6,637 nt of DNA, from assembly GCA_946998935.1 (NCBI GenBank), contig CAMQBE010000032.1:1-6637 (forward strand). The letters are read 5' to 3'. The position numbers and the translations under genes were made by a program. Below the pieces are notes generated by a model. The model ran no database searches, was not told where the DNA came from, and worked only from the letters and a program-made list of their open reading frames with translations. Source of the DNA: an uncultured Mycoplasma sp. Lineage in GTDB: Bacteria > Bacillota_I > Bacilli_A > Mycoplasmatales > Metamycoplasmataceae. This document shows, piece after piece, positions 1 to 6,637 of this stretch (within the stretch, counting starts at the first letter, position 1; each line of letters opens with the position of its first letter).

Positions 1-13
1 CAATAAATGGATA

Positions 14-37
14 TAAAAAATCACACTAAAATGTGAT
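14..37 (-). terminator. Rho-independent terminator of the gdpP-rplI-dnaB-CNNM cluster
   Basis: Read on the minus strand, a perfect 6-bp stem ATCACA/TGTGAT (plus 20-25 and 32-37) encloses a 6-nt loop and is followed at once by a run of U residues (plus-strand A tract 15-20). It starts 10 nt beyond the TAA stop of the CNNM-family gene, where the end of the minus-strand transcript is expected. The stem is short and A+T-rich, as is usual in mycoplasmas, so its strength is uncertain. On the plus strand no T tract follows the stem, so it should act in one direction only. Confidence 0.75.
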
Positions 38-47
38 CTTAAAGTTG

Positions 48-1328
48 TTAAATTGCTTTATTTTCATTTGAATCAGTAACAACATCTGCTTTATTCCCTA
101 ATTCTATTTCGAAGCGACTATCTTTAGCATTTTTATTTTTTAAATATAAAACTTTGAAATGAACATCATTTAATTGATAACGGCTAGCCTTAGTTAACTT
201 ATGTCCTAATCTCTTTTCTAATCAAGCTTCTAAAGGCATATGATATTCTTCATCATTTAAATCCATTTCAATCTCAAGTTGCTTTATAATTTCGTTCATT
301 TTTGTTTTACCGGCAACATGAAATAACTCCAATGAAACTTCAAAAATATCTTTGTATTCTTCTTGGTCATATTCATCATATATTTCGCCAACAATTTCTT
401 CAATAATATCTTCGATAGTTATAATACCTATTACATCGGAAGTGTTATTACTTTCGGTAACAAAAGCCATTTGCGCACGTTGATATCTTATTTTTTCTAG
501 TGCTGAAGCAAGAGTTGAGTTTGAGCTAATAATTGGAACTGGTTTTAAATAATCTATCGCCTTACCTTTTGCTTCATAAAAAATATCTTTTAGATGAACT
601 ATACCAATTAAACGATTATCCTTTTCGACAGGTATACGACTATAGTTAGTTTCTCTAAATAAATCTTGAGCTTGTTTAACTGATGCATCATAGTTTATTG
701 AACTAACATCTTTCATTCTTATGTAGTGTTTTTTAACTTTAGTACTATCTAAATCTAAAGCATTTTGAGCCATGATACTTTCATTGGTTTCTAGCACACC
801 TTCATTTTGTGCTACATCTATAATATTTTTAACATCTTCTTCCGAGTTTGTAACATATATTTTTTTGCCAATTTTACTTATAGGATAGGCAATAGGTCAA
901 AATAAATAGTATAAACTTTGAATAATATAGCAACAAAATTTAGCAGTACCTTGTGGATGACTTTTGGCAATCAATTTAGGTGTTATTTCGCCTAAAAGAA
1001 CAATCACCGGAGTCATCACAGCGGTAGAAATTAAAACGTTATAATCTGCCGCTGCTTGACTTAAACATCTACTTAAAATATAAGCTAGTAATGTTGAAGA
1101 AGCAATATTGACAATATTATTACATATCAAAATGGTTACTAATGTTTGATTGAAAAATTTATATTGTTTTTGAATTAGTTTTGCGCCAAACTCTTTATTA
1201 TCAATCATGGTTTCAATCTTGCCCATGTTTAGTGTTGTATAAGCAGTTTCTGCGGCACTATAAATAGCACTAAAGAATAATAAAATAACTAAAACTATAA
1301 TTAATGGAATCAACAGCTCTATTGGCAT
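48..1328 (-). CDS. CNNM/CorC (TlyC/HlyC) family membrane protein with paired CBS domains, probable divalent-cation transporter
   Basis: This gene encodes 426 aa with UGA read as Trp at W144 and W369. The N-terminal part (about 1-190) is a CNNM/DUF21 transmembrane domain: a hydrophobic first helix runs into FFSAIYSAAETAYTTL, the family signature around the first helix, and further hydrophobic stretches include a VILLGEITPK-like segment (VIVLLGEITPK). A CBS pair follows at about 205-317, ending in the typical IGIITIEDIIEEIVGEI run. A CorC/HlyC C-terminal domain spans about 329-420, and the length is normal for the family. Relatives such as MpfA and CorC are linked to Mg2+ efflux or Mg2+/Co2+ resistance; the older name 'hemolysin' is weakly founded. 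The usual acidic-Tyr-Gly-Gly loop before the last CBS strand is replaced by ESNNTSD. I chose the start at 1328 because GAAGGGG lies 9 nt upstream; an ATG at 1337 would abut that site directly. It is the last gene of the cluster, 1 bp after dnaB. Substrate and direction of transport cannot be read from sequence. Confidence 0.9.
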
Positions 1329-1329
1329 A

Positions 1330-2760
1330 TTAATCATCCCCTTCGTCGGTTGGAATATTGTTAGAATCTATATTACTAAATTTTGAAATATTCATATCAA
1401 ATCATAACTTAAATTGAGTGGTTCTGCCATAACGGTTTTTAGCAATAATAACATCAGTTGCATCACCGATTCCACCGTATTCATTTTCTAATTTTTCGGT
1501 CTCTCTTTTATTACGGTAATAACTTGCACGATATAAGAACATAACCATATCAGCATCTTGTTCAATACCACCTGATTCACGCAAGTCTGACAATATAGGT
1601 TTCTTATTTTCACGTTTTTCAACTTCACGAGAAAGTTGACTTAATGCAATAATAGGTACTTGTAATTCAAGTGCTAAAGTTTTTAATGCACGTGAAATTT
1701 TAGAAACTTCAACTTGACGATTATCGCCAGCTTTTTCACCTAAGTTAATCAATTGTAAGTAGTCAATAACAATTAAATCAATTGGATTAACTTTATTCAA
1801 TCTGCGGCATTTTCAAAGCAAGGTATTTAAATCGCTACTTGCAGAATAATCAATGAATAAATTCATTGGATCGATTCTTTTTTCTTTCACTGCGTTAATC
1901 TTCATCATTTCATCTTCGCTTAAAGATTGAGGTCTAGCTAATTTAGCACTATCTATTCCTGAGACACATGAATAAATACGTCCCATTAATTGTGTAGCTG
2001 ACATTTCGAGGCTAAAGAAGACAACACGTTTGCCTCTTTGAGCTATGTTTGTTGCAATATTTAAAGCAAAAGCAGTTTTACCCATTGCTGGACGAGCAGC
2101 TAAAATAATTAAATGGTTCTTTTGCAAACCTTGAGTTAAGTCGTCAAAGATTTTATAACCAGTAGGAATACCAGTCATTTCATTTGGATCACGATTCCAA
2201 CGTAATGATAAATCATGGTAGTATTCTTCACTAGCTTTTGAAGCGGTAACAAAGTCCATTGTAACTTGATTACGATCAAGATTTAAAAGCATGTTTTGCA
2301 TATCTTGAACAATTTCGCTATCGCTAATGGCAGTGTTTGAATTCAGTTTATTTTGTACTAAAGTAACAGTTCTTTGAATAGCACGTAGTTTGGTATTGCG
2401 AGCTAATTCTTCAATATAAGTTTGAATATTTTCTGAAAATCCACCATGGTTATAAATATCTGTTAAAAAGACATTATTTATATCATTAGAATAATGCTTT
2501 TGTTTAGCTAAGATAAGAATTGAATCAGGATTTATAACCTTATTGCTTTCATAAAGTTCACGGAAAATCTCAAATAATTTACGTGTTTCGATAAGTGAAA
2601 AATCTTCCGCCATTAAATACGGAATAACTTCACTTGCTTTAGAGTTATCAGCTAAAACAATACCTAAAAGAGATTTTTCAAACTCTACATTTGAATGCGG
2701 TATTGGGCCAACTGGACCTCCGTTATTGAAATTAAAATTGTTGCTATTTCTTATTGACAT
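1330..2760 (-). CDS. dnaB: Replicative DNA helicase DnaB
   Basis: This 476-aa protein is the hexameric 5'-3' helicase that unwinds DNA at the replication fork and interacts with primase. UGA encodes W316 and W453; W188 is UGG. After a short Asn-rich leader, the N-terminal helical domain covers about 24-125 (EKSLLGIVL...), then a linker with the MTGIPTGY entry to the RecA-like motor. Visible motor motifs are Walker A ARPAMGKT (222-229), SLEMS (250-254), Walker B IDYLQL (residues around D333), LSQLSREVEKR (motif H3, Q375) and KNRYGRT, with Lys441 and Arg443 in the arginine-finger/beta-hairpin region. A 23-residue polar, acidic tail follows W453 and ends at TAA. Length and motif order are normal. 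The ATG at 2760 overlaps the end of rplI by 17 bp and has a GGAAG site 9 nt upstream. In Bacillus the same protein is called DnaC. Confidence 0.97.
1338..1344 (-). promoter_or_regulatory. Ribosome binding site deciding the CNNM-gene start
   Basis: The minus-strand sequence GAAGGGG lies inside the 3' end of dnaB. It touches the ATG at 1337 with no spacing but sits 9 nt before the ATG at 1328, which is a normal Shine-Dalgarno spacing. This favours 1328 as the real start, giving MPIELLIP rather than MINMPIELLIP. The dnaB TAA stop (1330-1332) falls between the two ATGs, so ribosomes ending dnaB stop within a few bases of the start and could re-initiate. Confidence 0.6.
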
Positions 2761-3205
2761 TAACTATCACTTCCACTTTCAATTTAGCTACGATATCTTT
2801 ATACAAAATAATATCAATATCGTGTATTCCATTAGATACTAAATGTACCTTTTGAACAGCATATTTATCTAATTCATAGCCTTTTTGGGTTAAATCACGA
2901 ATTATATCTTTAGTTGAAACTGCGCCATGTACACTTAAGTTTCTGTTATTATCAATATGAGCTTCTAAAGTGTAAATTAACTTTTCTTTTTCAATCTTTT
3001 CTTTGAGCTTTAAAGCATTGTTTCTTATTTCCATTGTTTCTAAAGTTAAGTTACTTAGACGCTCATCTAATTGTTTTTTAGTTACATCATTATATGGCAC
3101 AGCAAAACCTTTATTAACTAGAAAATTACTTCCATAACCATTTGAAACTTCAATTATGGTGTTTGCTTTGCCATTTTTACAATCTTTAATTAGTATTACT
3201 TTCAT
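2744..3205 (-). CDS. rplI: 50S ribosomal protein bL9
   Basis: This gene encodes 153 aa of the large-subunit protein that binds 23S rRNA near the L1 stalk base and helps keep the reading frame. The N-terminal RNA-binding domain begins with MKVILIKDCKNGK and continues with VSNGYGSNFLVNKGFAVPY, matching the highly conserved bL9 signature (G-YxxNFLxxxGxAxxA type). A charged connecting helix (about 45-78) leads to the C-terminal domain, with SVHGAVSTKDI in place of the usual GSVTxxDI. It ends in TAG and has no Trp codon. I chose the ATG at 3205 because bL9 proteins classically begin MKVIL; an in-frame GTG at 3214 would add three residues. No convincing Shine-Dalgarno precedes it. Its start lies within the last codons of gdpP (20-bp overlap), so translation probably depends on coupling to gdpP. 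Confidence 0.97.
   Translation of the reverse strand: MKVILIKDCKNGKANTIIEVSNGYGSNFLVNKGFAVPYNDVTKKQLDERLSNLTLETMEIRNNALKLKEKIEKEKLIYTLEAHIDNNRNLSVHGAVSTKDIIRDLTQKGYELDKYAVQKVHLVSNGIHDIDIILYKDIVAKLKVEVIVNVNKK
2770..2774 (-). promoter_or_regulatory. Shine-Dalgarno-like site for dnaB, inside rplI
   Basis: The minus-strand GGAAG (within GGAAGTGA) lies 9 nt before the dnaB ATG and within the last codons of rplI. It supports the overlapping start at 2760 over any later ATG, the next plausible Met being about 50 residues in, which would remove the N-terminal helices. Confidence 0.5.
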
Positions 3206-5162
3206 GTCTTGCACTCACAATCGCTTGTTTTATATTATCAACAAAGGTTTTTAAATCTTCAGTTGAAAAAGCTGCGGCTGTACCAAAGTGACCTCCACCG
3301 CCAACCGATTCACAAATAATTTGGACGTTGGTATTTATACCACGAGCTGATAATTTATAGCCTTTGCCTTTTTCTTGACGAGCAACAACAAAGCTTGCTT
3401 TACGGCCAGATATTTTAAGAACTTCTTCAGCAGCAATAGAAATAATATCATCGCTCATTGGTATATCTTTATAAGCTAAGAAAAAGCCAGGTTTAACTTC
3501 TTGTAAATTAGATAATAATTCAGTAATTTTGCTATTGGTAGTTGCTTCAATTTTAAGCATTTCACTACTTTCTGAACTATCTGCACCTTTTGATTCAAGC
3601 CAGCTTGCTGCTTGGAAGGTTTTAGCTGTTGAACGTTTAGTGAATTGCAATGTGTCAAGATAAATACCATTTAGAATCATTTGCGCAACGCGTTTAGTTA
3701 AAGTAACTTGTTTTTTAGAAAATGATAAAACTTCCGCAACAATTTCACTAGCACTTGAAGCAGCTACATCTATGTAACGGTTGATTTTGGGGCAAAAATC
3801 AATAGCACCAGCAAGGCGGTGATGGTCTAAAACGAAGATATTATTATTCAAAGCATTTCTTAATAAATCTGGATTATCCGTACGAGCTGGGTCTGAAACA
3901 TCACAAATAAAGATAATTGTATTAGCATCAGTTAATTTATTAGCTTGTTGAGGTTTAATAAAGATATCATCATAATCATTTGGGAAATATTTAGCCAATG
4001 CTTTCTTCGTTGTAGTATCTTGAGTTGAGCTACAAATATAAACTTCTTTTTTATAAGCTTTAGCTAAAGAAATCATTCCTAGAGCTGAGCCAATTGCATC
4101 CAAATCGGCATTTTTATGTCCATAAGCAATAACTTTTGTTAATTTTGAATCAGATAATTTAGCTTCAATTAAATAAGTTAAAGCTTTAATCTTAGTTAAG
4201 TTACTATCTGGCAATATTTCAGCTGTTGAGCCATAATACTTAGGAGAATCATTCTTAGAAAAAATAGCAATTTGGTCGCCACCACGGCTTTGAGCTTGCA
4301 ATAGGGCGCTTTTAGCTTGTTCTAATTTACTGTTTAGATTTCTTGTACCTATAGCAAAACCGGCTGAAACTGAAACTAAAACACCTTTGGTGCTAGATTT
4401 AAGAACATCATGTAAATTATCAAAGAAATCAAAATTACGTTTAATCATCTTATCTAATGATTCCTTGTTAGTAATAATCAAAAATTTACCATTAGTATAT
4501 TGACGATAAACAAGGTTGTAAGCAACAACTAAAGAATCTAGAACATTAACAACTTCTTTATTCAAATTATAAAGTTGTTCTTCTGAAAGAATTGATTGAT
4601 AAAGTTGATAGTTATCAATTTCAACTTCACCTAAAACTGTTAATTCATTTTCATAGATTTTTAAAGTTTTTTGTTCAAGAGTATTATCTCTAATAGATAA
4701 ACAGTTTTCTAATGACCAGATATTAGCATTATAGTATGTGTCATTGACATTAAAATTAAAGGTTTTCTTAGCTGGATCAAAATTAACGTTTAAGGCTTCA
4801 AAAAACTTAACAAGTGGCAAACCAATTCATTTGCGGCCAAAGCGGTTTTTAACAAAAGCTGATGTTCATAAAATTTTTCCTTCGTTATCATAAATAATGG
4901 TACCGATTGAGTTATATGAAATAATTTCATCAACAAATTGGTTAAATGAGTTTTTAATTAAGGCGTGTTCTGAGTAGTAGCTTTTTACAGCTAAAACACC
5001 AAAAAAACCTGAGAGTGTAACTCCTGAAATAATTCCTACAAGAAGAATAACTCTATATAAAATATCATCTGCGATAAGGGTGCAAATTACCCCTCCAACG
5101 GCAAGAGCAATACATAAAGCTGTGATGAGCGAATAAAGGATAGTTTTTTGTCTTGAATTCAT
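3186..5162 (-). CDS. gdpP: Cyclic-di-AMP phosphodiesterase GdpP (DHH family, membrane-bound)
   Basis: This 658-aa protein has almost exactly the length of Bacillus GdpP/YybT. UGA encodes W99 and W112; two UGG codons also occur. The order is: two membrane helices (about 8-30 and 35-58); a PAS-like domain (about 75-165, YNSIGTIIYDNEGKIL); a degenerate GGDEF domain ending VSVSAGFAIG and RGGDQIAIF (residues 263-302), which in the family has lost diguanylate cyclase activity; and the DHH-DHHA1 phosphodiesterase. Metal-site motifs are intact: GHKNADLDA (348-356), the Asp of FICDVSD (421), DHH (446-448) and YLDT (Asp503), followed by the DHHA1 substrate motif GGGGH (621-625). The enzyme hydrolyses c-di-AMP to pApA at the inner membrane face, setting the messenger level that controls potassium and osmotic balance. 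It leads the minus-strand cluster. The ATG at 5162 lacks a Shine-Dalgarno and lies just after a -10 box. All catalytic residues are present, so activity is likely. Confidence 0.95.
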
Positions 5163-5171
5163 AATAGTAAA

Positions 5172-5177
5172 ATTATA
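5172..5177 (-). promoter_or_regulatory. Candidate -10 box of the gdpP cluster, near-leaderless mRNA
   Basis: A perfect TATAAT on the minus strand sits 9 nt before the gdpP ATG. Normal spacing puts the transcription start at about 5165, leaving about 3 nt of leader. No Shine-Dalgarno-like purine tract is present, which agrees with leaderless translation. The -35 region at the right distance (5195-5200, TATTAA on the minus strand) is poor, but mycoplasma promoters often depend mainly on the -10 box. TATAAT-like words are frequent in such A+T-rich DNA, so this remains an inference. Confidence 0.5.
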
Positions 5178-5189
5178 TATTAATACTAT

Positions 5190-5228
5190 CTATATTAATA
5201 ATTAAGTTCTAAATTGTTATTAATATAG
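5190..5228. repeat. 12-bp perfect inverted repeat upstream of gdpP
   Basis: The arms CTATATTAATAA (5190-5201) and TTATTAATATAG (5217-5228) are exact reverse complements separated by 15 nt. A further direct copy of the core ATATTAATA lies at 5177-5185, touching the proposed gdpP -10 box. The spacing between arm centres is 27 bp, between two and three helical turns. It could be an operator or a DNA-structure element, but every arm base except the terminal C/G is A or T, so chance similarity in A+T-rich DNA cannot be excluded. There is no T tract to suggest a terminator. Confidence 0.45.
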
Positions 5229-5400
5229 CAAGTATATAAGTACAAGCTATTATGTTTTTGAGTTTAAAAGCAAAAAATATGATGAATTGCATTATTTATT
5301 AAAAATACTATAACACAGGTTTATTCAAAAAAACGACTTATAAGATTGTGAAGTAAATTTTAGCTTATTTATATGCCTTTTTGTTATTTATTAAATCGTT

Positions 5401-5429
5401 TTGAAAACTATATATAATTGTTTTATAAC
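5401..5429 (+). promoter_or_regulatory. Sigma-70-type promoter of rmuC
   Basis: The -35 TTGAAA (5401-5406) and -10 TATAAC (5424-5429) are separated by an ideal 17-bp spacer, each one or two bases from consensus. Transcription would start at about 5436, giving a leader of about 19 nt that still includes the ribosome binding site. A perfect TATAAT at 5413-5418 is a competing -10, but the -35 at the matching distance is poor. Confidence 0.6.
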
Positions 5430-5433
5430 AATT
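5416..5433. repeat. 7-bp palindrome overlapping the rmuC -10 box, possible operator
   Basis: AATTGTT (5416-5422) and AACAATT (5427-5433) form a perfect inverted repeat with a 4-nt centre that covers the proposed -10 (5424-5429). AACAATT recurs at 5448-5454 directly before the rmuC ATG. Because the likely start of transcription is downstream of the palindrome, it would act as DNA, for example as a repressor site, rather than as an mRNA hairpin. No regulator gene is next to it, and an A+T-rich chance match is possible. Confidence 0.4.
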
Positions 5434-5440
5434 CAATTAA

Positions 5441-5445
5441 AAGGA
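5441..5445 (+). promoter_or_regulatory. Ribosome binding site of rmuC
   Basis: AAGGA lies 9 nt before the ATG at 5455, which fixes that codon as the start. An upstream in-frame TTG at 5401 lies in the promoter's -35 box and would add 18 residues ahead of the membrane helix, so it is not used here. Confidence 0.75.
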
Positions 5446-5454
5446 AAAACAATT

Positions 5455-6637
5455 ATGCTAGAAATATTAATAAGTGCAACAATGATATTAACTATCGCAG
5501 TTTTAATTATTACGATAATTTTAATAGTCAATTTGAATAAACTTTCTAAAAAAGTTAAAAACCCAATTACCGATGGTTTTGAAAAATCATTTCAAGACTT
5601 AGAAAAGAACTTAAATAATTCAATCGAAAATCAAATATTAAAAACCACTAATAATTTGAATAACAATATGACTGAAAAAATAAATAAAAATAATTTAGAT
5701 CTAACTCAAAATATTCACCAAGCATTCAATACTAATAAAGCATCAATGGATATAGCTTTTGATAATTTTAGAAAAACAATTGATGCCAAAATTGATGATT
5801 TAATTCTTAAAACTAATAAACAAATGGAAGAAATTTCAAAAAATATAGATAATCAATTAAAAGAAAAACTAGACTCTAAATTGCAAAAACATTTTGATGA
5901 AGTAGAAGAAAAAATGTCAAATTTAACTAAAGAATTAACAGAGTTTTCAACCTTGCAACAATCAGTTGGTCAATTAAATAAAAGTTTTAATAGTGTAAAA
6001 ACTAGAGGCAATTTTGGAGAATATGGATTACGTGTCCTACTTCAAAATAATTTAACTGAAGGCACTTGATTTGAACAAGTAGCTATCAATAAGAAAAAAA
6101 CAAAATCAAGTGGCGGAGAAGAAAAAGATGTTAATATGCGTGTTGACTTTGCCATAAGTATTCCTAACGATAGTGGCGAAAACACCCTTATTCCTATTGA
6201 TAGTAAATTCCCTATTGAAAACTTTAATTTATATAACGACGCTGAAACTAAAATTGAAAGAGAAAATGCTTTAAAACTTTTAATTAGAGATATAGAAAAT
6301 GAAGCTAAATCAATAAATGATAAATATATTAATCCACCTCAAACAACAGATTATGCTTTGCTTTTCTTACCATCAGAAGCTCTATATGCTGCTGCTGCAA
6401 TAGAAGCTGGTAAACTTGAAGAAATTTCTAGAAAACATAAAGTTATTGTTGTTGGTCCTATTACATTAATTTCACATCTAAAAGTAATAAATTACTTTAA
6501 TTCAATGAAAAGTATCGCAAATAACGTCGGCCAAATAAGAGATGCTTTTGTCAAAATATGAGATGACTATAACATCATGGTTGATAAATTAGTAGATAGC
6601 AAAGTAAAAGCTCAAACTATTGAAAAGTCACTTGATC
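5455..6637 (+). CDS. rmuC: DNA recombination protein RmuC, 3' end beyond the window
   Basis: The first 394 residues are present, with UGA encoding W205 and W369; the reading frame is still open at the window edge. A single hydrophobic helix (about 2-26) should anchor the protein in the membrane. A long Lys/Asn/Glu-rich coiled-coil region follows (about 42-165). The conserved RmuC domain starts with KTRGNFGEYGL (GNFGE at 185-189). Its core has the pair Asp231 and IDSKFP (Asp249, Lys251), which fits the D...(D/E)xK pattern of PD-(D/E)XK nucleases, then FLPSEALYA (304 onward) and VVGPITLISHL, equivalent to the family's V-P-TL segment. RmuC proteins limit DNA rearrangement and are thought to cut DNA; the exact substrate is uncertain. 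It is transcribed away from the gdpP cluster with its own promoter. Family assignment is secure; activity in this organism is inferred. Confidence 0.92.

Larger units (their letters stand above)
5163..5454. other. Divergent intergenic region between gdpP and rmuC
   Basis: This 292-bp A+T-rich stretch separates the two oppositely directed transcription units and holds no convincing gene. Besides the separately listed promoters and repeats, it contains a possible extended -10 (TGTTATAGT on the minus strand, 5307-5315) that would give gdpP a second, roughly 140-nt leader, and an 8-bp palindrome CTTATAAG at 5337-5344. I see no tRNA, riboswitch-like stem set or terminator hairpin in it. An RNA of unknown type cannot be excluded by eye. 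Confidence 0.6.

Noticed and set aside
222..1337. Possible split or frameshifted CNNM pseudogene
   Set aside because: The two apparent breaks are in-frame UGA codons. Codon-by-codon reading through 899 to 797 and through 222 to the TAA at 48 stays in one frame with family motifs on both sides.
1801..1830. Possible inserted element or intein splitting dnaB
   Set aside because: The break is one UGA followed by KCRRLNKVNPIDL leading directly into the Walker B strand; no extra sequence is present.
3476..3670. A 64-codon alternative frame inside gdpP
   Set aside because: It lies wholly within the conserved DHH-region coding sequence and resembles no known protein; it is a shadow frame.
4827..4868. 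Separate small membrane protein upstream of gdpP
   Set aside because: The 98-residue membrane segment joins the rest of GdpP through two UGA-Trp codons inside the PAS-like domain, and the total of 658 aa matches the family.
5252..5302. A 16-codon plus-strand frame beginning ATG in the intergenic region
   Set aside because: It has no ribosome binding site, no clear promoter and a sequence expected by chance in A+T-rich DNA.
5337..5344. Palindrome CTTATAAG as a regulator site
   Set aside because: It is only 8 bp, A+T-rich, far from either promoter, and without a second copy nearby.
5416..5454. An mRNA switch in which AATTGTT pairs alternatively with the AACAATT before the rmuC start
   Set aside because: Both plausible transcription starts (about 5425 or 5436) lie downstream of the AATTGTT arm, so it would not be in the RNA.

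Overview
The window reads as a chromosomal segment of a mycoplasma (class Mollicutes). It is strongly A+T-rich. Its long genes only become continuous when UGA is read as tryptophan (genetic code 4): eight in-frame UGA codons fall inside otherwise intact, recognisable proteins (two each in the CNNM-family gene, dnaB, gdpP and rmuC), against three UGG codons that I could place. UAA or UAG ends every complete gene. With the standard code these genes would look broken; they are not. I cannot name the species. A Mycoplasmopsis or M. hominis-type mycoplasma is plausible but is only a guess.

Positions 48-5162 hold a tightly packed four-gene minus-strand cluster, in transcription order gdpP (c-di-AMP phosphodiesterase), rplI (ribosomal protein bL9), dnaB (replicative helicase) and a CNNM/CorC-type membrane protein with CBS domains. 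gdpP overlaps rplI by 20 bp and rplI overlaps dnaB by 17 bp. dnaB is followed after 1 bp by the preferred start of the CNNM gene. This is the layout of one polycistronic, translationally coupled unit. A rho-independent terminator at 14-37 lies just past the last stop codon. The gdpP-rplI-dnaB order matches the yybT(gdpP)-rplI-dnaC block of Bacillus and other Firmicutes, so the core is ancestral; the CNNM gene is the less familiar fourth member.

Positions 5163-5454 are an A+T-rich divergent intergenic region. It carries a -10 box so close to the gdpP start that the mRNA would be nearly leaderless, a 12-bp inverted repeat upstream of it, and on the plus strand a good sigma-70-type promoter for rmuC with a 7-bp palindrome over its -10 box.

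Positions 5455-6637 hold rmuC on the plus strand, a membrane-anchored coiled-coil protein with a PD-(D/E)XK-like nuclease domain, cut off by the end of the window.

The cluster combines nucleotide second-messenger turnover, translation, replication and probable cation transport. I see no mobile element, CRISPR array, tRNA or rRNA, and no convincing undescribed system. The most interesting points are the divergent control region, the near-leaderless gdpP start and the pairing of a c-di-AMP hydrolase with a CNNM transporter.
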